The notes beneath the pieces are model-generated. The model was given only the letters and a program-made list of their open reading frames with translations, made no database searches and was not told where the DNA came from. A stretch of 64,000 nt of DNA from positions 4,289,501-4,353,500 of the forward strand of contig NC_134649.1 in NCBI RefSeq assembly GCF_030463565.1, in the 5' to 3' direction. Below, piece after piece: positions 39,376 through 52,660 of the stretch. This DNA is from Pelecanus crispus (taxonomy: Eukaryota > Chordata > Aves > Pelecaniformes > Pelecanidae). Both the position numbers and the translations under genes were made by a program. Every line of letters starts with the position of its first letter. Within the stretch, counting starts at the first letter, position 1.

Positions 39376-39459
39376 TTGGCTTTCTTCAAGGCTTTTGCCA
39401 CATCTCCTTACTCCTTCTTGGCTTTCTTCAAGGCTTTTGCCACATCTCCTTACTCTTTC
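39376..39459 (+). repeat. Near-perfect 42-bp tandem duplication
   Basis: Two head-to-tail 42-bp units (39376-39417 and 39418-39459), beginning TTGGCTTTCTTCAAGGCTTT, differ at a single base. The low divergence means a recent event. It lies in an unsupported open frame of 141 codons that stays open because 42 is a multiple of three. Confidence 0.97.
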
Positions 39460-41294
39460 TCAGACTGTTGCTCTGCTCCCACCTTCATTCCTGCCTCCAC
39501 CTTGTATAATGAGAACATCTCATCATTTAGTATTTCTGGGTTCTGGTAAAGGAAAACCACATACCCTAAGATCCTACGGGACAATACAGCTAATTTAGTG
39601 ATAACGAAGATGATGCACATGAGGAAGGAGAGGGCCAGGAGGTGCTATCTGCCAGGCAACTACTCGGACTGACAAACAGCTGCTGGTTCGAAATGTAACT
39701 TTGAAAGTTTTAGCAGGATCTGTTTTCTTTACCCCTGCAACACCTGGATGATCCCATACAAAACCAGAAGGAGAGCTCATTGCATGTACCTGCCATCTCC
39801 AGGCAAGCTGTGATTCCACTGCCAAATATATCACTGGGATTCTCCTGTGTGCAGGTCCCCATCCTTTGGGACTGATTTCCTTTGACATTTAGAAGACCTC
39901 AATGCACACTATGGATCATGGGGCTTCACTGTCACATAGGTATTAATTTCCCAGTAAACAGAATATGACTTGTACTTTGCTCCAACTATCTCTCTCTCCT
40001 ACCTGACCCCCATCCACCCATACTCAGTGTCTCCTCATAGGAGACAATCTGTAAACACTAAGTCAAACCAGTCAATATCAAGATAATTAGATATTCGCTG
40101 TTGGCCAACTGATCTTACAAGAATGAGAAAAGATTAGCTCACATTTGCCAGATATGCTAAGCACAGAATACTATTAGGATGAGACATTTCACTGGGGGAG
40201 GCGGGGGTGTGTGTTTATCTTTTAAAGATCCTCCTAAGCACAACTACCCATTAGCAACCCAGACAGGCAGGTTCTAGTTTAACATACCAGCACCTTGATT
40301 TCAGCAGCTGGATGAAGCATGCACAGCCCTCATTTATTTTTATGGTTCTGAGGATCGTGATGGAAAGTTGTTGGGTGTGTTACTAAGGTTCACTTGCAGC
40401 TCACTTCATTTATGTTGACACTGTGTATTCTTTTTGCCTCTATAATCCTAATTTTTTTCCTAGTTTCTTTCAGTAGAGGAGCTCAAAACAGCTTGCCCTT
40501 ATGGGAGTATCAGCTTCAGCAAGAGTGATCCAGGTGTGCCTGCTCATGAGAGCCCTTATCTCAGTGCTACAGCAGTTCCCCCCTCCTTCCACCCCAAGGT
40601 ACCAAACCTTGTTGTGCATTTTCCTTACATTTATCACCAGTGAAGTAGATGTACAAATTCCCTGTCCAGTTTCTGCTTCATTTTAAGTTTGAAATCAAGC
40701 AACTGGCAAGTAAAATCCTTCCTGGTCTTTTGAGTTGTCTATTATATCCAGAAAGTCTCTTATTACCTTCCAGCATTGATGCTGGGCCTCTCTCATAAGG
40801 ACTCTGTCCATGTGTTACGACTGAACATAGGCATCAAACTCGGCAGAAGGTAACCGAAATGAATAACCAGAAATCATCTTCCCCACTATGCAAAATGCGG
40901 GAGTCATCCTTCCCAAAAGCTCAGCAATGCAGTCTTCTTCTGAACCACCCGTTGGATGTGCAAGTTGTCTACTGTTGCCTAATCTTCCCCTCCCTTATGG
41001 CACTTTTGGGTGTTTCAATACTTCCAATTCATGAGTCTTCCTATGGGGGGGCGGAATCTAAAGCTAAACATTCTTGTATTTGATGGTAACACAGCTCAGA
41101 CAACACTCTCCACGCTCAAAGTGACAAAGGTTAAACCACTTAATGACCCCATGTTAAGTTTTTCCCCGTGTCTTGACCATAGCTCTCGGTCCTCCTCTCT
41201 TTCCTTGCCTGTAGTTCTTACTGTCGCCTACAGAAAAGTTAACAGAAATCTTGATCTTGACTCATATCTTGCCATTACTCATCCTCGGTCATGT

Positions 41295-41560
41295 TACACC
41301 TGGACTACTGAAATATCTGTTTAAAATATTCCAGGAACTCTCCAGCTCACTTAAGTACTCAGGGTCTGGAATGCTTTGGCCAGGAACATCTAATTTTCCA
41401 GAAAATGGATGATATCATCCCATTATCTGTCAGCTGTGCTGCACTGTCCATCATCCTGAGCTTCACAGCTCTCTGCTGACTTACTCTCTCATCCACCCCA
41501 CTTGACTCCAACATTAGCAGATGCAAGAAGTTACAACAGTTCGGATAGAATTCTGCCATT
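41295..41560 (+). mobile_element. L2-like LINE relic
   Basis: CACCTGGACTACTGAAAT at about 41298-41315 corresponds to the conserved L2 coding block (R)LDYCN, here with a stop in place of Cys. It is followed by GGTCTGGAATGCTTTGGCCAG (41363 onward), AACATCTAATTTTCCAGAAA and ATCATCCCATTATCTGTC, matching the downstream L2 order 'TCCAGAATGCTGCTGCCAGGATCAT...CATCACCCCACTTCTC'. It is heavily decayed and not coding. Confidence 0.5.
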
Positions 41561-44500
41561 TTCAAATATTTAGCTGAAGCCATCAAAATGTACCCCTACA
41601 GATTATCTTTGCTTTCCTCAGAGCAGAGGAAGGGTGAGCACTGACCTCCTTCAGGGCTCTGGAAAGGTTGTGGTCCCCCAACATGTTTGATTGACTGAGC
41701 AAATCTATCCACATTAGAATTTCAATAGATTAATTGCAACACGAGTTTATTGCATGAACAGCTGCTAGTCATAGTCATAGTTCTGCCGAGCTAGCTTCAG
41801 GCAAGGTTTGGGGACAAAAGTAGTAATTTGGGGACTGTTTCTTCCCCTCAAAAATATTTAAATTAAACTAATAGGAGGAATCTCTTTCCCTACAAATCTT
41901 GCCTTGCCTAAATGCTCAGAAGATCGTGACTGTGACCGTACCACACCAAACATGGTTCAGTGCTTCTACAGCAAGAGACCTGGGAGGTGCAACAAAAAGC
42001 CTGTAACACACTTAGCAGACATCTCTTAGTGACCGTGCATTTTGCAAAGCTCACTTTTTCACCCCACCATGGCCTGGACAGTGATTAAATGATACAAGTC
42101 ACAGGCATTTTCCAGTATGCAAACTCTCTGCCGGGCTGATGCATCCAAGAAATTTCTGCCAAGAAGGGCTTTGCAAAGGCGCAACTCACTTCCGAAAATG
42201 CAGTTGTGAGAGAGGCAAGGATATGGGAACACATCAGCAAGAGCAGGAAATGGGTTTCTAACTTCTTACCTCACAGGGTTATGGTTTTTTGGGGAATAAA
42301 TAACTAAACAGAGTTTATGCATACTAAATTCAGGACAACTAAAAGGCAGTATTACTCACAAGAAAGCCAAATGTTCTGGGCTTTCCTTACCTAGTAATAG
42401 CAGCAGCATCTGGATTCTTGCAAATGCGCAAAGTGACATGCAAGAGAGCGAAAGCCTGTAAAGTTTTTTTTTTTTTTTTAATTTGTGGGTTTTTTTTCCC
42501 TGCAGAAGTGTGTGTGTAGAGGAAAGCATGCCTTTTGATTAGGGCAAGAAAGCACTGCATGCTCAGCCAACGGAAGAGAGCCTGAACTCTGGTTTTAGCA
42601 GGATCAGAGATTAAATTAAAATACAGCAAAACATCACTGGAGCAATGAGAAAAACGAAAGCATCACCAGGCAACCAAATTGGGTCAGCGGGGCTGCTGCA
42701 CCTACCTCGTTGCCACCCTTCCAGAGAGGCTACGCAGGACAGGAGGAAAGTCTTGGGAAAGCCTTGGGGAAGGACCGGAATGGGATAATTCATTCAAAAC
42801 CATATGCTGCGAGCACACAGCGATCAAGCGTACCAAGTTACATCAGTCACTAATGCAGCCCCTGACAGCTAACCACATGGATCAGACACATCTCCAGCGC
42901 ACAGCTACACATGGCGATGCGATTACAAGAGTGTTTCCTTAAATGTCCCCGTTAAGATGACTGCACAACAACTAGCAACAAATAGCAGACTATCGCCATG
43001 TTTCACACCACACCTAAGGCTCACGTTAGGACAACCTACCCAGCAGCTGTTTTAAGGAGAGATTTTTAAAAATAATTCTTTATGGGTGTATTGCATGCTT
43101 CAGTTTTTTATTTCGCCCTTTTGGAATAAATTCCTTGTTTACGCTCCTACTGTCCACAGCTTATCTGGAAAGCTCCCCTGCCACTTGAATCCAGCTGGTG
43201 TGACTGTGAGCAAAACATAATGACTCCTATTCTGGATCAGCTTTTACAGTCCCACCCTGGAGGTCTTTCTCCTTTATCTCCAACTCTTCCTTATTTTTTT
43301 TTTTTTTCCACATCTGGGTAGCTCTCCCGAGGCTCCAGAAATACATGCACACTATACATCCTGTTTCTCCACCTCCCATTACATATTGTAATGAATACAG
43401 AAAACACATGCTCGAGTATAATTTGTTATCTCATGCAGAGCCATTAGCATCAGCTTCCTTCCCTAGATGGAGTCAAGTCAAGCTCATAGACAAGTTTTCC
43501 AGGATGCACATGCCACATGTCTCCTTGCTCCTTCTCTCCCTCTCCTCCCTTTAGGGACTATCCTTCCTGCTTATCAAGCTCAAGGAAAAAGAGCCAAACT
43601 TAGGAGATCTCTTGAGATACTGATCTGCCTAGCCTATAATGCAAAGCAGCTTATTAGAGTCATTTGAACAACTCAAAAGCCATATAAAACCAACACAGAT
43701 TTCACTCATTCCCCCCGGCACTACAGCACCTTGCAATTCCTCGTAATAAAAAGGTAACAGCACTGATGGGACACAGTTTGGAAGCTCTCCAGTCTGTCTC
43801 AGCTGAGGAACAGAGGGATTACCCAGGGCTCTCAGAGCTTACACCAGACACTGCAGGCGTGAGGGATGGGGGAGAAGGATGGAAATCACCTACTCGGCAG
43901 ACTCAAGGGATCACTTCACTGTGAACCCAACAGATTCATATACTCTACACAAGGAAACTGAGCGTTGACACACTGGTCAACATGCTTCCTGTCCTTTTTT
44001 TTTTTTTTTCCCCCCCAGAAGCTACAAAAACTGTTAATCTCTTCCAGTTCCAGCTAGAGTGGCCGGCTCTTTCATGCAGGCAGTACAGGCTCAATGTTTT
44101 CAGCTCCTGAGGTCACTAGATCAAGACGGCAGCTGATGCAGACAACAAACACAAGAGTTTCCAAAGCTGGACTATTCTTTGGCTCTTGTGAGCTGGTTTT
44201 ATTCACAACACAGAGAAAACCTTCCTAATACAGGGAAGCTCCTGGTGAAATTGGAATGGCTGGTAACATCTTGCTTGTCTCCCATCTCAGACCCAAGTCA
44301 GAAGCCCACCATCGGCAGAGGGAAGACCCACTGACTTCACCAGGCTTTGGCATAAAGCCTCAGTACAGAGAGCTGATGGGGATGAAGTTTTGGAAGCATG
44401 GAGGTAGCTGACAGAGCCCTGAACATGACAAAGCACTTGCAGCATTTGCATACAAATGCTATTTGCTTGCTTATTGCTTCATTTGCTGCTCATAAGTCTT

Positions 44501-47500
44501 TTTAACACACCCTTCCTTCAATTCTGTTATTACAAAAAGAATGGATGCAAATAACTGCCTGAAGTGAACTCGGGCAGGGAACAATCCATTAACCAGTGTG
44601 CCAATATTAAAAAAAAGTGTTAGAAACCCCCAATAAGAAACGGTGGTTTGAGGGGAAAACCCTTAGGATTCAAGCAACTGTTGTAAATACGCGGCCCCGA
44701 GTTACAGGAGCCAGAAGGCAGAATTCAGAATGCCAATGTTCAAATTAAACCAGACTGCTAATTCAGAGCAGGCTTCATTATAGAGATTATACATCTTTAA
44801 AGCCTCTCACCAGGCATGCACATTTTCATCCTCAAGCACAAACCAGCAAGCTACACTAAAATACTCGCAGTCTGAACCCAGTCATTTCTCGTCCTTCCTG
44901 ACCCTAATGGCCATTACGCATCTGTTCTGTTTAGTCTACAAAATTCAGGGTCAAACTTTGTGGGAGAGCCATGAGAAAGGAACAGCCGTGGCAGGGCCAA
45001 ATGACACCGTGCCCCATCCCCGGCACAGGCGAGGACCGCGCGGGTGGCTGCCAGCAGCAGTCTAGCACCGGTTCCCAGGCCTCGACGGGGCTCCTTGTTC
45101 TATTTAACAGTGTGAGAGCTGCAAAAACAACTTGCTCAAAAAATGCCAGAAGTGACCTTGTCAAAAGATTATCTGCAAAATCTCCCCCACTCCCTGTATT
45201 TTTAATGAAAAAAGTATTTTCAATAGTAGAAACATCAGGGCTTTGGCTAGATAAACCAGCTACAGAGACGGAGTGCTGAGTTTCATGGATGCAGACCGGT
45301 ATATAATTAGGGACAAGTACAGAAGTTACTTGTCAGACTTTAACCCTTGAGGAATAAACTCCAATGTTGATGTAAGGAAAAAAAAAAAAGTATTTCTCAA
45401 GTCACAGCCTCATTTTACTCCCGTTATTTGTCTTCCTATTGCCACCTGTTATTTTGAGAACTGTTTAAATACAAGAAACAGATAACCAAGTGTTACATAA
45501 AGCAGACCTACCACAGATGACATTATTTCTCTACTACTAAAAACATACAGTTAGTCCAGTCTACAGAAACTTGATTTACTAAAATAACTTGACAGCCTGA
45601 ACTCCGATTTTTCTGAACTTTGGAGAGTTACCTTGCTGTTGAAAATGGGGTCTCAGACCTCTATCATGCCGCCCCAAACCAGGCAGGCATCTTTTATAGC
45701 CACAGCAGGTTGCTCTTTCAAGACAAGACAGTCAATCAAAAAGGACAAAAGAAAGACCTGCCACACCGTCCCGAGTTGTATTACCTGAAGAAAAACTGTC
45801 GGTATCAGCTCTGGTTCAGCAGAATGAGTGATGGAGAACAAAATTTGAATAACCTGTGCAACCCATAAAGCGTACAGGGACTGCAGAGTCGGGCGGCCTG
45901 TCCCGCGTGACAGCCGCACACAAACACCAGCGCCAAAATAAGCGGCTGAGTCTCACAGTTAACCAGGGAAAGGTTATTTATTGAAAAATTGTATCTTGCC
46001 CAACTAAACCTACAATGCGCCAATTGTTTTCTTCTGCACCAAATCACCCCTCCAAGAGTAAGTACAGCCTAAGCCTACTCCTAATCTCATCTCCATCTTA
46101 ATTATTGCAAGTAGGACTCGGTTTGATACACCGATACTTTTTAATCATCTAGAGGCCTCCAAGTGCCCTACAGAAGGAAGTGTTTGCTTTTGGATGGGAA
46201 GGGTGCAGAAGAAAGCAGGGCTCAAACGCTCATCAGGCTGCGCACATGCAAACCCTGTCCTGTGAAGAGGCTTCCCTCTGCACACACTGTATCTTACTGA
46301 GCAACTTAGGAAATAAATCTGGTTGGATTTAAAGACTTACATTAAGAAAAACAAAGATTTTTCAGCTGAAGGAACCAGTATCTTTGCTCAACAACTTCTC
46401 TTTGCTTGCACAGTAAGAAAAAGTTCTGATAACCGAGTGTAGACCACGTAGCCTCTTCGGAGCAAGACCACATATCTAGGGTTTACACTGAATTCAGAAC
46501 AACACTTGCAAATCTGACTGTAGCTTAAATGTTAACTTTTGACAAGGGCAACCATAGCTTCTTTTGGCATAAAAAACCCAGTGATGCAATCCATGACAGT
46601 TTTATTCACTCAGGCGTACCTATTCTATATTCTTAATGTAGCTATAAAACTGCTGCTCTTGTTTTCAGCACCACGCGCATTTTTTAAGTCATGCTGAGAA
46701 CAGAGAACAACCATTTTGCTCATGAAACACATGCAGCATGGGACTGAGAACAGACACATTTTCATCTCTGTATCTGTTGAAGACTTTTGTTCTTCTGAGT
46801 TATGCCATCTCAAAGGAAAAAAAAGAAGAATCTTTCTTCTGAGTACATAGGATCACCATTCAACATGCCATCAAAAATGAAGGCTGAATGTACAAATTCT
46901 TACTTAGAAGAACATCAGAAATTTGGTAAAGGCACAGGAAATAAGTCATCACATTCAGCCAGTTCCTCCTTCTCTCACCTCCAAATAGAGTAAAGCAGAT
47001 TTCTGCTGGCATTTTTTTCAATTATTTAACAGTAAATTTTCCTTGTACGGTAGAGATTCTTCCTATTACAGCTATAGAGGACTCAGATCACAGAGCATAC
47101 CTCCAAGAATGAGTAATGGTCTCATTTTCCATCTGTGATACATGCAAAAACCAAGGGCAAGCCACTGACACTGGAGTATTTGGACTGGGAGTTTCAATTT
47201 TGCCTCGTGCTCTTGTCAAAGGGCCACTGTTGAAAGCCTCCAAATAGGACTTTATAAAAGCAGCTTTTCAAGGTTCAATAGAAATTCAAATGAACTTATT
47301 TCCTCTGTGATGGATTTCTGAGTCAACTTTTCCAAGGAAGCAAAGAAGAAATATAACCAGAAAAGGGGGTTATTCCTATTCTAAAAGAGGGAGCAGATCC
47401 ACATTAGTCATCCTTTATCTTGTCATCTTCCTGACCGCAGTATTGTGAAAAGCCCACAAACAGAAACAGCAAACATCAATGAAATACTGTGCTCTTTATA

Positions 47501-47636
47501 TCATTAAGTCCTGCAACGAGGAGGAACGGAAACCATAGTATCTTTCAACCCTGCCTTTGTTACTCACACCACGCCTTCTGGAAGGGACAGTACACAAAAT
47601 GTTATGCAAAACCAAGTAATTCCCGTAGCTTAGGAA

Positions 47637-47674
47637 GAAGTATTCATTGTATTCTGAAGTATTCATTGAATTCT
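47637..47674 (+). repeat. 19-bp tandem duplication
   Basis: Two adjacent 19-bp copies, GAAGTATTCATTGTATTCT and GAAGTATTCATTGAATTCT, differ by one base. The second copy runs straight into the ATTCTATG octamers. Confidence 0.95.
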
Positions 47675-47689
47675 ATGATTCTATGATTG
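47670..47689 (+). mobile_element. Possible CR1 octamer tail
   Basis: ATTCTATGATTCTATGATTG is the terminal octamer repeat of avian CR1. However, the CR1 body signature (GGTCCCTTCCAACC) is not found just upstream. It may be a decayed CR1 whose body is no longer visible, or a short isolated repeat. Confidence 0.45.
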
Positions 47690-48239
47690 TAAGGCAGAAA
47701 ATTTTCATTTCTGTGTCTCCTTGTTGACTCACCTGACAAAACCTGAAAGAATCTGCCACAAGACCACAGCTGTCCTACGGCAGGAGGAACAGCAAACATG
47801 GAGCATCAAACAGTCCTGCTCGCCCCTCCTGTGAACTTCTTCACTGGGGTACACCGTAGCTCCCAAGACCAGAAAGTTGGATGCATGGGGAGACGGGCGG
47901 TGGGGTTGAGGGAAGGGCGTACCTAGTCCTGGGTCCTACCAACATGCCAATAGGCATGCAGCTCAGGTGAAGTCGCAACCTCCAAAACTCATCGGTGCCG
48001 CTCCGCAACAGGTAACGATGCTGCTCCGCACTGAGACTGGGGTTACCTTGACAGCTTTTGAACTCTTCCCTTTAAGACATTTTCTTGGAATCTGCCTATC
48101 TGGGAGCTAGCTATCATCACAGCAGATATTGGAAAAGTATAGTGCTTGCTAGTGAAAGTTTAAAAACAAAACCCACCCTCTCTCAATAACTGAAAGGAAG
48201 GCCGAGTTGAATTTCTAGTCTGCGCATTTCCTTTACTTT

Positions 48240-48430
48240 TCATCTAAAAGAAAGAGTATTTAGATGCAAGGGTGTCAAGCAGTATGAATCATCTTTAAAG
48301 TATTCAGTTTAATTAGGCAAGGATAAAGAGGTTTAAACAATGTCACTGAAATTTAATTCTCTGTATTAACCTCTGTCATAAAGCAGAAGACTGAAATCAG
48401 TAAAAGTGAAAAAGTGATGGTTTAGCTAAG
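48240..48430. promoter_or_regulatory. Candidate conserved regulatory element
   Basis: The block carries GGTGTCAAG (T-box or NKX-like half site), TTTAATTAGG (48308-48317), AACAATG (SOX type, 48336-48342) and AAATTTAATTC in continuous non-repetitive AT-rich DNA. Conservation is unverified. Confidence 0.25.
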
Positions 48431-51400
48431 CTTATTTGTTACAGCCACTGCTCTTGAACAAAGTGATTTTTATGGCCATGAACCTCCGTAAGAGCAGAAG
48501 TCAAGGTCACGATAGCAATACATCATTCGGGGGGAAGAACTGTACTGTAACCTCACATCTGTGCACTGCAGGAATAAAAGGCAGCTGTGACTAGCTACTT
48601 TGAGAATAAACGCTGCTTAAAAACCATGACGTATCTATGCTGCAGTATGCTCTGGTAAGACAGATGAGTCAAGGGAACTTCAGTGAGCGTCAGATCATCT
48701 CCTGTCTTTACAAGAGATCACACTACACAGACATCAACAGCAAGCTGTGGAGCCATATCCGGACTTCATTTACGCTCTGTAATAAAAACCTGCATTTCTT
48801 AATAGCATACAAAATGCCAGATATTTAGGATTTCAATTCAAAGGAGATTTTTTGTTGCACAATAGTTGACTTTGCTGATGTTATAATACATTTGGGAAAA
48901 AAGAGATGGGAGAGGACATGGATAAGGACAGTGAACAAGAGAGATGAGGTTTCAAAAACCAGCTGTGCATTTTCTTCTGCATGGACAGAAAAAGACAGCA
49001 CTTAAATGGTATTTCCATTAAAGATCAGTACAGCTTTATGCTTCAACAAAAGTGTTTCTTCCAGCACCAGCTCCGAGTATGGATCTTAAGCAAGGAAAAA
49101 TTTTATGGGTGAGCAATTAGAGCAACCTCTAAGGTTTCTGCCTACAGGGGCACTTTTGCTTGAAGCACTTCATGTTCTCTTGACCTAGCAGATAGGCAGG
49201 GGAGGGGGAACAAAAAACCCCACCCAACCCCAAACACCCAAAGTCCATACATTTTTAATGTTCTTCTCTGGGCAACCAAGTGGCATTGCTTCTACATTAC
49301 TTCACAAACAAGAGAATCCTCCAAAGAAGGTTTGGTTTTATAGTGCCTTGTCAGAATCAAACAGCCTCAGTAAAGAACTGGTGGGTCTATACCATGCAAA
49401 TGTTCGATAAAGACTGTGGCATAAGAGATGACAGCAACAAAAACAATGTGGGGAGTGAAAGACACAAACTCTTTAAGCCTCATTTTAAAGAGGAAGTCTG
49501 AATAGTAATCCTTTACTATGCCCATGATTATACAAGAAAATGGTATCATCAGCAAGATGAAAGACTGTACAGAGAGGCAGCAACATTCATTACTTCCCAG
49601 CTGAAATCGGAAAGACTCAACCTGGAAACAAAAGCTTCAACTCCTCTGCAGTAGAGTAATGAAACACAGAAGCGGCTGAACAGTAAAGGCTTTCAATTTG
49701 CCATGATACAGACCTTAAAGGTGCATTCAAATGTCTTTCCTGAAGATAAACCTCCATTCAGTTATCAGGATAGATTATTTGGCTCAAGTAGATGGAAGTC
49801 TGAATTTTCCTTCTCGGTTCCCACGACCCATTGAAGAAAGAGGACCTGTCCACATGGAGCTCAACATTCCCGTAATACTTTTGGCTGTCTCTTAAGAGTC
49901 AAGGTCATACCACCTTTGGAGCTTTAGAGCAGTGTTCTTGTCTGTACAACAGCTCTGTCCGCAGCAGAAAGGCCTGAGGAGGACAAGCACGGCACTTTTC
50001 CTAGAGGAAAGAGCTATTCCCACTTGCTGGTGAAGTACAGTTTCTGACTCCGAGCCATGGGCAAAGAATCTTTGTCGTGCAAAGTACGAAGTATTGTACA
50101 GCCCAGATGTAGCTCATAACAATGACAACCAAATTCTCACTGGAGGGATACAGTTTTGCATGGCATAATTCACTACAAGTGAAAACTATGCAAGCCAAGA
50201 GAAAGAGATATAATCTAATTATTTCTGGTTTCTCTGGACTGAAGGAAAGAGGGAAATTTAAAAGCAAACAATGCTGTGTTGCTCAATATGGAACGCTGCA
50301 ATATAAAGAAGTGAAAATTAAAGCACAGCAAAAAACATGTCAATTTTCAACAGATATGGCACTAACATATATTAATATTTCTGACAAGCCAAGAATGTCA
50401 GATTTCTAAGCACAATATGAATCACATTACAATTAAGAACAGCTGAGCCTGCACAACAGATTATGTAAGTATTTATAAAGCACAGGAAATACTCAAAGCC
50501 AGCAAGTTCAGCTGTATATACGAATATAATAACTGTTATACTACATGTATCTGATAAAAAAGCCACTTTATTGACACGATAACTACAAATTAACAAAGTA
50601 CTAGATAAGACACTGAACATCTGGGCAAAATGTAGGGGCCATTAAAAATGCCCTTTAAAACAAGGGGTCTGCTCTCACTAAAAGCTGTTCTCTTACCAAG
50701 ACAGAAGGAAAGCCAATGAATTGCAAAAGCAATTCAAGTTCAGCAAAGTTTGTCTTTGCTCAAAATGGTAGATTTCAAAAATTTTGGCAAAATGTCTTGA
50801 GGGGCAAAATAATTAGTGTTGTACCCAAGCTTGGGAAGAAGAAAACACAAAAACACAAGGCAATTAGCAGCAGAGGTTATCTGAAGCTATTTACCAGATA
50901 TGATTAAAATTGCCTGTATCTAGGCCATCTTTCAGAGAAGTCTTGTTTGGAATCATTTAAAGTGTTTTCTAATATTGGTTGATAACAACTGAGGAGAGTC
51001 TTAAAGAAAGCCACTTCATATAATTTACTTGGACAGGAACAAATTAGAAGCAGAGTTACAGGATATAGTACTAACAATGCAGATATGTCACTGTAAGATT
51101 TTTTTTGGTGCCCTTAGTCAGTTTGATCCATTAAAATACTAACTGGATGTGATGAGAAAGAAGTTAGCTAAGCGTTTTTGAGTCTTAAAAAAACATCAAC
51201 ACAAGATAAATCAGTGATCTGGGATGAAACATTGGAACCGAAGTAATGCTGGGTAAGATATTTTGATTTTATAAAAAAGAAAAGTATTGATTCTTTAGCC
51301 AAGCAAGCAGATTAAAATAAAATAAAAACTAAGCATACAGGAGTCCTGAGCAGTATCACAAAAGCTAGCACCACATTAGATTTTTCACTTCAATTAAAAC

Positions 51401-51561
51401 CACATCAATAGCAAACTCAGCTACGCTGCAACAAAGGCGTGATCCTTCCCCCCAACCACGGCTCCAGGCACACATTACAATTATCACTGCCACCTTAATT
51501 ATCATCCCCAGTCTCCTCTTCTTCACCACCTTTCCTTTTCAAGCTACTCTGCCTTCGTACG

Positions 51562-52344
51562 GTGAGGAAATGGCGCAGAAGAGGCTGGCATGGTAGGAAA
51601 CTAATGCCCCTGAGACAGGCAAAGGACAGAGGGGACGGCGTTAGGACTGACACACTGCATCCACAATATCCCAAAGTTGTGACAATGGCACGTTCCTCTG
51701 ATGGAAGAGCAAGAAGTGTAAGCTGCCAGACATTTCGAAATGGCAAGGGTAAATGTATTTCAGACAATATCCTACCTCCCCTTTTCAATGCTGCTCTATA
51801 CATCTCAGTTAACATTTCCTTTGTAGCTGCTTTCACGGCGTCCCATTTTTCTAACCACACAATCTTAGGTCCATGCTCCTGGATGCCAGCTCAGCTGCCC
51901 ACCCTACTTACACGCTCAACTTACACAAATAAATACATATTAATTTTTTTCGGACTCAGCCTACATATCCTTCCTTACGCTTCACCCAGACTCCTTCCCT
52001 CTTTCAGATGCCTGCAGAGATCACTCCATCCCTTCCTCGGTGGTTCTGAGCACTGCCAAGCACTAGATTTGGGACTCGCAAATGTCAACACTACCCGACA
52101 CCTGAAATCCCACCGTTCTATCCACCTGCTAGGGCAGTCTCCTTCGGAGCGAGGAAGGTCTCACTCCCTGCCCTCCTCAGTGACCTGGTGCGGAGGACAG
52201 GTTGCAAAGAGGAAGAGAAAGCCAGCACTGATGCCAAAGACTAGAGCTGGATGCAGGCGGGTGCCCACAAATACAAACACCACCAGAGCTCAAGGTAAGG
52301 TGCTCAGGGAACCAGAAGAGGTCCGAATTATTTTTTCCAGGTAA
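51562..52344 (+). other. Longest open frame in the intergenic part; coding status doubtful
   Basis: A 260-codon frame, the longest in the window, starts MRKWRRRGWHGRK and ends REPEEVRIIFSR. I recognise no domain or family. Composition is rich in Arg, Ser, Thr and Leu, with no signal peptide and one weakly hydrophobic stretch near residues 125-140. A good splice donor, CAAG|GTAAGG, lies inside it at 52291-52300. An antisense frame of 121 codons (51495-51860) ending KRKGGEEEETGDDN overlaps it. It could be an exon of an unannotated non-coding RNA or a chance frame in a locally GC-richer stretch. Confidence 0.15.
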
Positions 52345-52584
52345 TTACAGATAAGTAGGGACAAATCCTGTCCCCCCCGAGCATCAGTCGTTTGTTCACA
52401 CATGCAAGATGTAAGGGTGAGCTCCGTCCAGCTGGGTACCTGCTTTGAATGACTTTGCAGGGTCAACCTCGGAGATTGCTAACAGTTTTGTTACGGTCTC
52501 TCTCCGGCACAATTTTACAAACCTGTAATCACAGCACTAAAAGGTGGGGTCACTGAGTGCAAATCCCCATCCTTAATTGCTTTG

Positions 52585-52660
52585 CCTGGTTCAGAGTGGG
52601 AACTTGAATTCAAGTCTTCCACTCATCAGGAGGGTGCCTGAACCATCAGAAAACACAGTG
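52585..52660 (+). mobile_element. Possible ancient SINE-like relic
   Basis: The string GGTTCAGAGTGGGAACTTGA, then TTCAAGTCTTCCACTCATCA and GGAGGGTGCCTGAACCATCA, resembles the common amniote pattern 'GAACCCAAGTCTTCCACATCCCAGGTGAGTGCCCTAACCAC' of old MIR/core-SINE-type repeats. Only this block is recognisable and the family is not resolved. Confidence 0.35.

Larger units (their letters stand above)
38301..47636. other. Intergenic, old repeat relics but no recognisable gene
   Basis: It includes the 42-bp tandem duplication, the L2-like relic, T-tracts (42465-42479, 43293-43308, 43997-44010) and a small CpG-rich patch at about 44995-45095. At 43960 the phrase ACAAGGAAACTGAGCGTTGA recalls MIR-type SINEs but is too short to call. 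Confidence 0.65.
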
